From: Benincasa hispida
Lineage: Eukaryota > Streptophyta > Magnoliopsida > Cucurbitales > Cucurbitaceae
Reading direction: 5' to 3'
DNA length: 64,000 nucleotides
Assembly: GCF_009727055.1 (NCBI RefSeq)
Contig: NW_024064153.1
Location: forward strand, 594,281-658,280
In this document: positions 49,265 to 61,439 of the stretch, piece after piece
How positions within the stretch are numbered: position 1 is the first letter of the stretch
Layout: each line of letters starts with the position of its first letter
The notes under the pieces: model-generated
The model's database searches: none
What the model saw: the letters and a program-made list of their open reading frames with translations, nothing else
Told to the model about the DNA's origin: nothing
Made by a program: the position numbers and the translations under genes

Positions 49265-51133
49265 TGTTGGAAGGTACCAATGTACAGTGGAAGAAACCAA
49301 GATCCATAAGCACTCTAATTCATTAATTTTGGCAGAAAAGAAAACATGCTTCAACAGAAAAAAATGGGTTTCATGACATACCTTTGAAGAACTTCCACTA
49401 AGCTTCGATTCAGCTGCAAATCTCCACAGGATCTTGTTGTAGACCACCCCAAGATCTTCCTTACCATCCTCTTGGAGCTCAAGATTGAGTAGTGGGACTC
49501 AAAATAAGCTCGAATTAAGGGAATTTTGAGAAGCTCACAACAACAACCATATAGAAGAACACCCTTCTTCTCTCAATTTTTTCTCAGAATTTTTGTTCAG
49601 TTGCTCTCCTCCAAAACACTCCAAAATCTTCTATATATTGCAGACACTCATGCAAAGAAGCTTGCTGCATGAGATGCACCTCATGCTTGGAGTTAATGAA
49701 GAGTTAAAGTGGGTTGTTGGTGAGCTAGTTCATGAAGTAAATGGAATATCAATTTTTCCAATTTTGTGTTTTTCTTTTCTTTTTCTATTTTATCAAAATT
49801 GATTTCAAAAATCAATTTTATTTAATAAAACTGAAAATATTATTAATTNAATAAAACTGAAAATATTATTAATTTTACAAAATTAATTTCATAAATTAAT
49901 TTTCTTTAATAAAATTAATAAATAATTATTTAAATAATTTAAATAATTCTAATTAACTTAATATCAAATATTAAGTTAATTTTTAATACAATTCCATCTT
50001 CAAATATTTAAATCATATTTAAATATTATTTCGCCAAATTCATTTAATTCTAATTTGAACATTTCAAAATAACTTATCACGCTATTCTAGAGCCTATCCA
50101 TTTACGAGCTAGTAGGGGGACCTTGCGAACGTTAGATCATGGGCTCCAACGATTCGAGTTTAATTGACTAAACTCATTAGACCGATCTAAACCCCATTCG
50201 TTAACTAGTGGGTGATTCCACTAAAACCCATAGTTGAACTCCCCTCACTGTAGATATACTATGTCCACTCGATATAACAATGATTAGTAAGTTAACCCTT
50301 CACAGGTTGCTCGTAATAACGGTTGGGTTGAATCTATGTTTTACCCCCGAAATTACCTCTTGTTCCTTAAGTTCCACTGATCCCCTAATGAAAAATTGAT
50401 TTGTGATCCAATCAACAAATTGAATCCCTCTCAAGCCAATGAGAGGGCGAGGCCTCTTGTTTAAGACCCAGAATCAACACTTGAAGGGAACAACCTCTCT
50501 ACTAACCCTAATTGGGTAGGAGTGAATTCCCTCTTGCACCCTATGTTCCCAGCTATTCATCCGGTCTTATCCCCAAAATGGTAAGCTTATTGAGTAGAGG
50601 CAATTGGTCTACTCTCACCGTTTGCAGATCAAAGGATAATCTCGAACAAATAGGAGTTCATAGTTTGCTCAAGATTAAGGTTGAGTTACCTAGGTCATCG
50701 CTTTGAAATAGTCAGTCTTAAACAGTAAACAACATTATAAAGTAAGAGTGACAAGTTTCGTGGTTCGATCTTGCACAAAACTCATTTGCACAGGACACCC
50801 CTACTCCTCATGTCTCAACATGCACGAATTAGGATCACATCGTATGTAACACTTTCCAACTCTTTGTAACAACTACAGAGTAGGCCACATCCAATAGTAT
50901 TACCAGAATAAGGTACCCAACCTTCTTCATATACTATAGATCATTTTGACTATTTACTCGAACCTGATCCACTTGTATGTCTGCACATAAAGTTCAAGTA
51001 CTCATATAATAGTCAAGGGACTTGGGTTTATTGGATTTCTAAAAAACAATATATTCAACAACAACTTTATCGAATTCTCAAAATAAGTTCTAGTGTTTAC
51101 AAAACCACGAGTTTTAGGACATAAAACCTAACA
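49265..51133 (-). mobile_element. 3' LTR of a second-family copia-type element
   Basis: 1869 bp including an artificial duplication. Left end TGTTGGAAGGTACC, right end AAAACCTAACA, followed by CTCCCACTTGG (a polypurine tract on minus). So the element lies on minus and this is its 3' LTR. It matches 54944-56372 closely. Confidence 0.85.
49824..49874. other. Assembly gap join: 25-bp duplication around one N
   Basis: The 25 bases at 49824-49848 recur exactly at 49850-49874, separated by an N at 49849. The sister LTR has a single copy at about 55500-55525, so the duplication is an unmerged contig overlap. Confidence 0.92.
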
Positions 51134-52440
51134 AACTCCCACTTGGACTAAAACTCTATTGGTAACTTATATATCTGATATATAAGACTGAGTTTCTAAG
51201 TTTTATAGAGAAATACAATAAACTAGGGCATCCACTACCCATGATTTACCATTTGGTATCTCATACCTGATATTTCTCCCACTTGTCCTAGGTTATTAAC
51301 CTCTGGTATTTCTAGTCTTACTAGATGATCCTAACACTTTAGCTGAGAGAATCATTGTAAACATATTAGTATACAAATAGTTTCTTATGGAGAATTCATC
51401 TATTTCTCAATAATGGCTAGGAAGCACATTTTCCTCCCACTACATTGAGGTACTCTTAACTCTTTGATTAAGATGGTCTTACCTGCCTTAACAACTCTTG
51501 TTAACAGTCAGATCAAGAAATATTAAATTTATTATACTTCGATTTAGCTATTTAGATATCTGAATATCTACAAATGGCATTTAACAATTTGATTTTTAAC
51601 AGAGGTTGCTTGAGCAAACATAATTTTTGAAAATGAACATTTCATTTATCCCAAAAATATATACAATTTGTTCTTTACAAGATTTGTTCTTTAAAAACAA
51701 GTAGCAACTTCTCCCACTGGATGAGCTGAGCAAACAGTCCCAGGGACGAGTTAGCCTGGCTACCTTTCTCTGCTCTCTTCTCTGGGTAGTGTCTTCTCCA
51801 GTGCCCTTCACTGTTGCAATGGAAACATTTCCCTTTGCAGCGTTATCCTTGCCTTTCAATCTAGTAGGCTTTTTCCCTTCCCTTTGTCTTTCTTCGCTGG
51901 AATACTATTAGTCTGCGAAGACCAGGAAACTTCAAGCTTGGAGGACATTCTTCTCTTCTCAACAGAAGTAACATTTCCTTCTGACACCAGACCCTTTGTT
52001 TTCAACATTATCTGGTAAGCCTATAGCTCATTCAGTAGAGTAGTCAAATTTTATTCATTAATGCATTCAAAATTTGCAGAAAACTCTTCGGAAGAGATTC
52101 TAGAATAAAACCAACTTGACTTCTCTCATCCATCATAGCACCGTTCACTTCAGCCATATTAAAGTGGACCAGCATGTCCAGGACATGTTCACGAACATTG
52201 GTCCCCTCTTTCATGCGACTATTGTAAACGTATTTGAGCTAGGAATGGGAGGACATTCCTCCATTAAGACAAATCTTAAATCGTCTATCGTGAGTATTGT
52301 ATTCAAATTCGATTTCCAGTTTACATAATTGTCCCCAATCAGTTTGTCTGAAGCCAACAATTGTATAATAGAATTCGTCATTCTGAAATTATAAACAAAT
52401 TCTATAAGTGAATTGCTTTTAAATCCAACCAAGTTTTAGC
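51134..52440 (-). pseudogene. Pol-less copia-type internal region with gag remnant
   Basis: On minus, gag starts at an ATG near 52382 (MTNSIIQLLASDKLIGDNYVN, DUF4219/UBN2-like copia gag). The region continues through a coiled stretch to a zinc knuckle near 51800-51835 read in a shifted frame (CFHCNSEGHWRRHY): the last cysteine of CX2CX4HX4C is replaced by tyrosine. After 51590 it passes within a short distance to sequence like the far 3' end of copia pol (near 51420-51520), so protease, integrase, RT and RNase H are absent. It would have depended on another element even when young. Confidence 0.75.
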
Positions 52441-54929
52441 AAAGTGATAATGTACCCATAATCATTATTTTTGCAATGATACTTAAGTGATTTAGAATAA
52501 ATGCTACCGTGGGGAAGTCAAGAATTCCTTCACAAAAGCAAGAAAGTTCTTGACCAAATACTATCTCTAGAATAACTCATATTCCAATAGTCATTTAGTT
52601 ATCGTTTTCGGTCAAGATCATTACTAACACTTAGTACGTCTTGTAAGTGTATACCCGCCATTTTTAGATCTTATAGAACGGTATGAGTATGCCTCCAAAA
52701 TAGAAGACAATACCCAAGACAGAACTATAAGAATCTATTCATTTTACTGAAGCCTGGGTTGTTCCAAATCCTATGTTACAACCCTCCGTAGGGATCGCCG
52801 GGTTAACGACTAGCTAGTGCCGCATGAAAAACAATAGCAGGCGCAACATAGGAATCTCATAGTTCAAACTAATGGAGGAGACCATAGGACAATGTTGACA
52901 CATTTCCTTCACCCACTTACTATGAACGACTTCCCCCATTCACCTTGTTATTGACCCATGCAAACACTTTTCGTATGTTGCAGTCGAGGTAAAATCGACA
53001 AGAAGCCGAGCATGGATCTCACGGTGTGAACTCTTGAGAACGTGAGAGCTAATAACTTTTATTCTCCCACTGAAGTGTTCTAAATGTTTGGGTATATTTA
53101 TACTTAGGTTCTTTTCACCTAGTAAAAATAATCCTAAGTCTAGGTGGTTTATCCAAATATAAAACTTATAAATGGATTTCAAAACCTACAATGTCTAGGT
53201 GATAAACCGTTCTCACGAATGCTCATAAAACCAGTTACCAACGCTCAATTATTTGGCTATAATCCCCAGGTAGGAGGTGTTCTCTAGACCGTCAACTTAA
53301 ATACCCCCAACCCTCGACAGTATTATATACCGATTGAGTTTGTAACCCTAGTTTTACAAGTTTAACGACCTATTTTAACTATTAAAAAAAGTGGTTAACC
53401 TAAGTGAACATGCAACTGTTCTTTGTTATGGATTTTAAACGTCTAACCCAATTTTATAACAACTTACAAAATTTTAGACATGCTAAACATCCACGAAAAA
53501 CAACAAAGGCATTCAATATCTAATATAACTATTATATTAAATAAAAGAAACTCTAACATGCATACTATATATCATAACATTTTATAACATACTTTTAATA
53601 CATGTAGCATGCTTCTTATGGTGGGATTTTAAATCTACATGGCATGCTTTATGCACGTACAAGATTTATTTAATTATAACATACATCACATGCATAAATA
53701 ATCAAACACTAACTGATATGGCTTTAGTTTTGGCAAAGACAAGCAAACAAAACCTAATTATTACAAAACAACTTCTGAACCACTCTCGGACTGCTCAAAC
53801 CGCTCCAAAACGAACTCAAGTAGCTTGAACCGGACCCAAACCATCTGAACCGGACTAGCCAAGAACCATTCGAAGTTGAACCGGACCAGACCACAAGAGA
53901 ACCGGTTGAACCGATAGCCTTTGCTCATGTTCAACATCCCGCTAAGTCTCATCGTTTAGCAATGACGACCATTGTTTTGCACTTTGCCTGATCGTTTAGT
54001 AAATTCTTGATCATTTAACAAAGCTACATGATCATGTAGTATTTTCCTCCTATCGCATAGTGTCATCGTCTAGTGCCAAAGGAAGCTACACGATCGCTTA
54101 GTGTCTCACACTGTCACACAACTCCATCGTTTAGCATAGACAATGTACTACACGATTGTTTAGCTCCACCTTCTAACGCATTAAGCCGATCGTTTAGCAT
54201 GCGAAAAAGGTAAACAATCGCTTAATGCCATCGCATAGCATTCAATGCATCGCCCAGTTGCCGCACATAGGTAAGCGATCACGTAGTGCTATCGCTTAGC
54301 ATCTCGACGCATCGGTTAGCTGCCACATAGAGGTAGACGATCGCAGAGTGCTATAGCTTAACAACTTAATGCATCGTTTAGCTCCCAATCAAAAGTAAAT
54401 GATCATGGTAAGTGATCACTCAGGGCTATCGTATAGCTCTTAATCACATCGCTTACCTCCCACCTGAAGCTACACGATCCTGTAGTGCCATCATATAGCA
54501 ATACAACGCATCGCTTAGCTCCAGTAGGTACACGATCTACGCACAATACCTCAACGATCAACACCCAAAGCTACACGATCGCTCAGCTTTTCTTCACATC
54601 GTCTAACGCATGAAGCTAAATGATCGTTTAGCTACTGCAGCTCAACGATGATAAGAATAGAGGTTGATTTTCTGGAACTGCAACTCTCGTCCTCTTCGTT
54701 TCTTTCTTCGATTTATAGCTTAATTCCAACTCTAATGACTCCAAATAAATTACAGACTCTTGGGAACACATTAAAGCTCATCAAGCAAGAGCCAATTACA
54801 AATTTAAATGAAAAATAAAAGGAAAATTAAAAGCCAAAACTAAAAGAACCATATCAGTATAACAGTTTCATAATTCTCATATAAAACACCCACCAAACCA
54901 AAATTAAACCTAATTGAATGCTTATTGAT
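52441..54929 (-). mobile_element. Leader of the second-family element, with a long word array
   Basis: Non-coding. Contains '...CTCACGGTGTGAAC' and 'ATTCACCTTG..ATTGACCCATGCAAACAC' phrases shared with 43530-43640 and 56700-56900, so the leaders of both families are related. The array is at 53945-54660. The stretch 52441-53700 shows no frame or other feature. Confidence 0.65.
53945..54660. repeat. Longest CGATCG/ATCG-word array (about 700 bp)
   Basis: About 30 degenerate units: CATCGTTTAGC, ACACGATCGCTTAGTG, CCGATCGTTTAGCATG, AAACAATCGCTTAATG, GACGATCGCAGAGTGC, ACACGATCCTGTAGTGCC and AAATGATCGTTTAGC. They alternate with complementary forms (GCTACACGATC, CATCGCTTAGC). The spacing is irregular and there are no identical spacers. 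Confidence 0.85.
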
Positions 54930-54941
54930 GCTTTGATACTA
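54930..54941 (-). other. Primer binding site of the second-family element
   Basis: On minus TAGTATCAAAGC, two changes from TGGTATCAGAGC, two bases inside the LTR start at 54944. Confidence 0.75.
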
Positions 54942-54943
54942 GT

Positions 54944-56372
54944 TGTTGGAAGGTACCAATGTGCAGCGGAAGAAACTAGGATACATAAGCAATCTAATTC
55001 ATTAATTTTGGCAGAAAAGAAAACATGCTTCAACAAAAAAAAAAAATGGGTTTCATGAATACCTTTGAAGAACTTCCTCTAAGCTTCGATTCAGCTACAA
55101 ATCTCCACAGGATCTTGTAGACCACCCCAAGATCTTCCCTACTATCCTCTTGGAGCTCAAGATTGAGTAGTAGGACTCAAAATAAGCTGGAATTAAGGGA
55201 ATTTGGAGAAGCTCACAACAGCAACCATGTAGAAGAACACCCTTCTTCTCTCAACTTTTTCTCAGAATTTTTGTTCGGTCGCTCTCCTCTAAAACACTCC
55301 AAAATATTCTATATATTATAGAAACTCATGCAAAGAAGCTTGTTGCATGAGATACACCTCATGCTTGGAGTTAATGAAGAGTTAAAGTGGGTTGTTGGTG
55401 AGCTAGTTCATGAAGTAAATGGAAAATCAATTTTTCCAACTTTGTGTTTTTCTTTTCTTTTTCTATTTTATCAAAATTGATTTTAAAAATCAATTTTATT
55501 TAATAAAACTGGAAATATTATTAATTTTACAAAATTAATTTCATAAATTAATTTTCTTTAATAAAATTAATAAATAATTATTTAAACAATTTAAATAATT
55601 CTAATTAATTTAATATCAAATATTAAATTAATTTTTAACACAATTCCATCTTCAAATATTTGAATCATATTTAAATATTATTTCTCCAAATTCATTTAAT
55701 TCTAATTTGAACACTTTAAATTAACTTATCACGCTATTTTAGAGCTTGTCCATTTACGAGCTAGTAGGGGGACCTCGCGGTCCTACAGATCATGGGCTCC
55801 AACGATTCGAGATTAATCGGCTAAACTCATTAGATCGATCTAACCCCCATTCATTAACTAGTGGGTGATTCCATTAAAGCCCATAACTGAACTCCCCTCA
55901 CTGTAGATATATTATGTCCACTCGATATAACCATGATTAGTAAGTTAACCCTTCACAGGTTGCTCGTAATAACGGCTGGGTCGAATATCTGTTTTACCTC
56001 CGAAATTACCTCTTGTTCCTTAAGTTCCACTGATCCCCTAATGAACAATTGATTTGTGATCCAATCAACAAATTCAATCCCTCTCATGCCAATGAGAGGG
56101 CGAGACCTCTTGTTCAAGACCCAAAATCAGCACTTGAAGGGAACAACCTCTCTACTAACCCTAATCGGGTAGGAGTGAATTCCCTCTTGCACCCTATGTT
56201 CCCAGTTATTCATCCGGTCTTATCTTCAAAATGGTAAGCTTATTAAGTAGAGGCAATTGGTCTACTCTCACCATTTGCAGATCAAAGGATAATCTCGAAC
56301 AAACAGAAGTTCATAGTTTGCTCAAGATTAAGGTTAATTTACCTAGGTCATTACTTTGAAATAGTCTGTCTT
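54944..56372 (-). mobile_element. 5' LTR of the second-family element, truncated
   Basis: Starts TGTTGGAAGGTACC and matches 49265-51133 until GTCTTAAA near 56372, where it passes into leader sequence of the older copia element. About 440 bp of the LTR, the target duplication and the rest of the interrupted LTR at 49264 are lost. Confidence 0.8.
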
Positions 56373-58890
56373 AAAGGTTTAGGACAAAAGCCGCTGAAGG
56401 GAGGTCAGTTATCCCTCCTCTGAATTGAGAAGTTCTCAACCAGTCATTAATACCAGAACAACTCTTGCTTCTATAACGACTAGCCATCATTGATTTGGCC
56501 AAGAGATCATTAACTTACTTAACAATCTCCGATATGGGTGACCTGCCATTTTAAGCCCTAGAAGTCTGTCCCAAAAGGCCAATCCGAAGGAAAAAATCCG
56601 ATTGAGGCAAAACCTAAAGCTATCCTATCCATTTCTGGAGTTCATCTTGATATTGACCAACTGCACAAAACCCATCCGAAGGGGGACGCAAAAAGGCGAC
56701 ACGGGGGAATACAAAATGATCTCACGGTGTGAACCAATGATAGAGACCATAGGACGTGTTGACACACCCTTCACCCACTTACTATAAACACTCTCTCCAT
56801 TCACCTTGATATTGACTCATGCAAACACCATCCGAAAGGGGATGCTTCCTGAGCACCACGAGGCCAAACATGAATCTCACGATGTGAACATAAAGGGAGA
56901 AATGTGAGCGGAATCATAGACATATCTGATACGCCTCTTCTTCCCACTGAGTATTTTATAACCTAGGGTTTAGCTTACTTAGAAAAAACACGGCTAAGGA
57001 TTTTAACTAAGTGACTTTTAGGTTTTCCCATGAGTAAATTTTACCTTAGATAGTGAAACAATTTTATGATCATCATCCATTAAACTCTTTAACGGAATCT
57101 TTGATCAAATCGCCGCATGCTTGTTGAAAATCTATCTAATTCACCTTTCCAAGTAGGTTCCCAGGTAAGGGTGTTACGTTTCCGTCAACTTAAGAACCTC
57201 AACCTAGCCAGAACCCGCCTTAAATAAAAGGCCCCTTATAGATAGGTTTACAACAAATTTAATCTTTTATTCCAACCAATTTAATCCTATTAAACCGATT
57301 TTAAAGATTAATCTAGGTTGCTAAACTCTTTAGAACCACTTGAACTTAGGTCTATCTCAATCCAATTTTAAAACCCTTTTAAAAAACTTGAGTTCACTCG
57401 AAGTCTGCATGCATCTCTGAATTATTGATTTTAGATCTAATTTCCTTTATAACACTTATAAATGGAAACAATCACCACAATGCGAAGCCAACACATGCAA
57501 GGCATTCATAACACTTATAAACAGCCTAAGTGTAATGTTCAATGCATTGTCCATTCATTGTTACTTCTTTTATATAACACTTATACAAAATAACAATGAG
57601 ACAAGCAAAACATGCTTCCATTCACCCCTAGACTATAACACTTATAATAAAAGAATGATGCATGTTAATGCTCACTGCATTCAAAATATAACTCTTATAT
57701 TTCATGATGTATGTGCATGCTTTCAAGTAATTTCTTCATACAATATTATAACATTTATAATACATGATGCATGAATAATTGCACAACCTAAGGTGGATTT
57801 TTAACTATATGACAAACACTTTGGCATATAAGTACCATACATCACATGTATAAACAACCAATGTTGATGAACCAGGTAAAATTTCCTTAAAAACACAAAA
57901 ATAAAGCCAACTATTACAAAGACAAGAGTGCCTACTAGTCAAACATGGCGAACCGGTCTTGAACTGCTCGGACAAAGCATCACTTCTCCAAACCATCGTG
58001 TACTAGCACTCTGCGATCGTCTACACGATAAAACAAACACTTTCTCTATCATTTACCAGTGCTCCCAGAGCTAAACGATCGTTTAATATTATTATACGAT
58101 CGTCTAGAAAAATCTAAATGATCGTTTAGTTTTACTACACCGATCTGTACCTTTACTAAGCGATGAAGCCTAAAGTCACGACCGCTTAGTGCACTCCACA
58201 CAATGCCTTCTTCCACAATTCGTCTAAACGACTACGATGCCTGCGAAGCACCATCGCTTAAGCAATTGCTTAGCTAGCACCTCCGTATCGCATACGCACG
58301 ATCGCATAGGTAGTAACTAAACGATGAAGCTTGCTAACTATACGATCGTCTAGCGCGCGCCTTTTACTAATCGACGAGCATCACATGCTCCCACTACGAT
58401 AGTCTATCTCTAGCGCTTACGCAATCGCGCAACCAACGCTACGTGATAGAGTAAACGATTTACCCCATCTCTTAGCATTAGCAAAATGATCATTTAGAAA
58501 ATACTACACGATCGTCTAGAAAAATCTAAACAATCGCTTAGTGAAATCCCAACGATCGTTTACCTGAGGCTACACGATCCGACCAACGCTTGTCTTCTTC
58601 TTTGTTGAGAATCGCATCACCATGCATCGAAGCTTCACATCACGAACGACTCAACGAACTCAAACTTTTGAATTACAGACTCGATTGTGATGTATTTTAC
58701 CTAAAAACATAGGGCCCTTACAATTAACACTTTGTAATACCAAAAGCTTTAATAAAAGGCAATTTAAACTCGAAACGTTCATCAACTCATCCACAAATGC
58801 AGTAAAGCTATTAACCACAAATGCAGAAACCACCGCGATTGTAAAAATGCGTTTAGTTCAGAGCTGTAATTTGGAATATCAGAGAACTTG
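56373..58890 (-). mobile_element. Leader of the minus-strand copia element
   Basis: The inverse of 42150-44050. On minus it follows the primer site at 58891-58902. Contains the word array at 57985-58600, including a perfect 14-bp palindrome TAAACGATCGTTTA at 58072-58085. The '...ATAACACTTATA' zone is at 57420-57780. No gag frame remains before the junction at 56372. Together with 36697-41030 it probably represents one outer element split by later insertions, but this is inference. Confidence 0.65.
57985..58600. repeat. CGATCG-word array in the minus-strand copia leader
   Basis: Units such as CTGCGATCGTCTACACG, GCTAAACGATCGTTTAATA, TACGATCGTCTAGAAA, GCACGATCGCATAGG and AACGATCGTTTACC. Most have CGATCG or one change from it. 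Confidence 0.85.
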
Positions 58891-58902
58891 GCTCTGATAC
58901 TA
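58891..58902 (-). other. Primer binding site of the minus-strand copia element
   Basis: On minus TAGTATCAGAGC, one change from the tRNA-Met complement, two bases inside the LTR end at 58905. Confidence 0.8.
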
Positions 58903-58904
58903 AT

Positions 58905-61085
58905 TGAATGAAATTGGATTAGAGATTTCCATGAGGAGGGAAATAAGATTATTCCAAATCACAATCATGAATGAACATTACATTTACAGTCAAATACAGA
59001 AACATGCGGTTATACAATTAATACAGAATTACAGCATGAAAACTCAATGCACAAAGAGAAAACTCTATGAACATTTGAAGATACATCTCTACACACTCCT
59101 TGCGCACGACCGCTCGAACAACAATAACCTCGAACGCTCGATCTACACGACCACAACACAGCACAAACACTTTGCGCTCATTCCTTAACGATTACCTCAG
59201 CCACGAACTCCTTAGCAATAACACAAATGACCTCCACAGCACCTCGACGGTGTCGAGTTGAGTATGACACCACCAACAAGGCTATCTCTGATATTCTCGG
59301 TGTGAGAATCCAGAGGGTGGCTCTGTTCGGATTGTATGAGGCAAACGAAGGAGGAAACACCGATCGTGTACACGACTGGGCAAGTGGGAGATGGTAGAGA
59401 CCTATCGTATAGGTCGATGCCCAATCGTTTAGCTAAAGCTATGCGATCTTTTAGCTCGATTTGTCATCTACAGACACTACATGATCGTTTACTTTGGGCA
59501 AGCGATCGTCTAGCAAAAGCTATGCGATTGTTTGGTAAATACTGTACGATCATTTAGCTCGCCACTGCACGATCGTTTAGCTAGTCCAAGCTGTCGCTTA
59601 GTAAATCTATATTTACTTGAAAACTCCGTGAGATCCTTTTTATCGAGAGAGAAATCTCAAAAAAAATTTGATGAAAACTTTTCAATAGTTTGTAAAACTT
59701 ACTAAAATTAGGAAAACCATTTTCCTTTTATCTCACGATTACCATGAAAACAATAACCACCCACTCAATTGATTATTAAAAAAAAGAATTAATTATCCAG
59801 TAATTAATATTATTATAAATATAAATGATAACCAACTTATCATACTATATTTATAACCTATAGTTTTAATATTTCATCTCATGAAACATATAAACCATAA
59901 TTCTTTTTCTATTCCATGGTACTTAATGTAAATCTCATTTACATCAATCCTCCACTAGATATATCTCATACATTATACTGATTATATCATATATAATCAA
60001 AATACCTCTTGTCAATTTGAACGTTTCAAATCAACACCAAGAACTGATCTTAAACTGAATCCATTGAGCTACTAAGGGGACCTTATGGACTTGTAGCTCA
60101 AATCTCCAACGGTACGAGAATAACTGACTAAACTCTTTAGTCACGAGATCCACCATCCGTTAACTGCCAAGCACTCCACTAAAGACTGACAGCTGAACTC
60201 TCCTTACCACATATATATTATGTGTCCATCTTAACCAATCAGCAGTGCGGCAACCCTTCACAAATCGCTTGTAAATACAGCTGGGTCAATAACGGTTATG
60301 TCCCTATAGTTACATCTGTCTCCTTAAGTACCACTGTTCTCTCTAATGAACATAAGTCATAGTCCTACTATGACTGAGTTTTCTCTTCCAAAGAGAAGTT
60401 GTGCCCACTATGTTCAAGCCCTAGAATCAGCCCTTAAGGGAGCATTCTCTCTACTTATCCCTGCTTCAGGAAAGGAGTGAATTCCATCTTGTGGATTGAG
60501 TTCCCAGCTCCTAGATCAGACAAGTCCCCAAAAAGGTAGGCATGTTGAGTTGGAAATCTGGCCACTCTCACCCATACTAATCAAAAGATTGTCGTCAAAG
60601 ATAGGAGTTTCCAAAACACTTAGGATTAAGGTCCTGTCACCTATGGTCGTTTAGGTGAGATGCAAGTCTCTAGTATCAACGACATTATATACAGAGCCTA
60701 GTCATCTCGTGGTCTAGGTCTTATACAAATTCTTTATATAGGACACCCCCGCTCACACGTCTCCACATGAATGGTCAGGATCTACCATCTATAGTAGTTT
60801 ACAACACTTGCGAACCTCTACAAAGCGGGTCGTGTCCGTAGTGTCACCAGGATTAGGTATCCCACTTTAATCCTTATACCACAGACCTATTTAGGATATC
60901 ACTTAAGGCATGATCCACTTGTATATTACATATACATGCTTAAGTTCACATAAGATAACCAAGGAGCTTTGTTTATTGGATATGAGTAAATGCCAGAATT
61001 AAATAAAACTTATTTTATTCATTAAACAATGTGTATCTTTACAAAACAACGAGACTCCGGGAGAATTAGGACATCAATCTCAACA
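58905..61085 (-). mobile_element. 5' LTR of the minus-strand copia element
   Basis: 2181 bp, left end TGAATGAAATTGG, right end CAATCTCAACA (TGTTGAG on minus). Collinear with 30969-36696 without its insertion, and it keeps the empty target CTTAAGTACCACTG. Hairpin 2 at 60355-60375 is perfect; hairpin 1 at about 60718 is weakened. Array at 59413-59610. The bases outside (GGATT) do not match those left of 30969 (AGGGC), so a shared target duplication is not shown. Confidence 0.85.
59413..59610. repeat. CGATCG-word array in the copia 5' LTR
   Basis: Collinear with 31488-31700, about nine units, including AAGCGATCGTCTAGC and ACGATCGTTTAGC. Confidence 0.85.
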
Positions 61086-61430
61086 GGATTGACTGGCTCG
61101 AAGACAAACCAGTAGTAAAACACTTACCTTAGTTTGAAATTACAAAATTAATCCAAGAAATCAATCTTCAGTAGAAACTTGAATTAACATTCCTAATACG
61201 GAAACACAACCTTCAATTTCATCCCAAACACATAAATTTTATATCAACCAATTTAAATTCATTCTAAAATTGGTCAATAACTTACCAAACGCTTTGTTTG
61301 CTTCAGATTTATTCTAAACTTCACTAAAAAATTTAGATCTACACATAAACCATAATTTAGGATTTATTTATAACTAATCCAAAAAGTTCCATACTGATAG
61401 CTCTGAAAAAGAGTTATTATTCCTAGCTTA
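61086..61430 (-). mobile_element. Probable continuation of the second gypsy LTR
   Basis: GACTGGCTCGAAGACAAACC followed by AGTAGTAAAACACTTACC resembles the zone at 3920-3965 of the gypsy LTR (ACCAGCAGTAAACCACTTACC). It fits as the right-hand part of the LTR cut at 30968. Decayed; the right border is not clear. Confidence 0.45.
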
Positions 61431-61439
61431 ATTTAGGCT

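Noticed and set aside
48892..49447. Frames of about 100 codons near the end of the copia LTR
   Set aside because: They lie within the LTR and the start of the next LTR, occur on both strands and in degraded form in sister LTRs; no sign of coding constraint.
53945..54660. CRISPR-like array of palindromic repeats
   Set aside because: Units are degenerate, spacing is irregular, there are no conserved long repeats or cas genes, and the context is a plant retroelement leader.
30969..61085. Proof from target duplication that the two outer minus-strand LTRs belong to one element
   Set aside because: The outside 5-mers (AGGGC and GGATT) do not match, so the link rests only on orientation and the shared host LTR; kept as inference.
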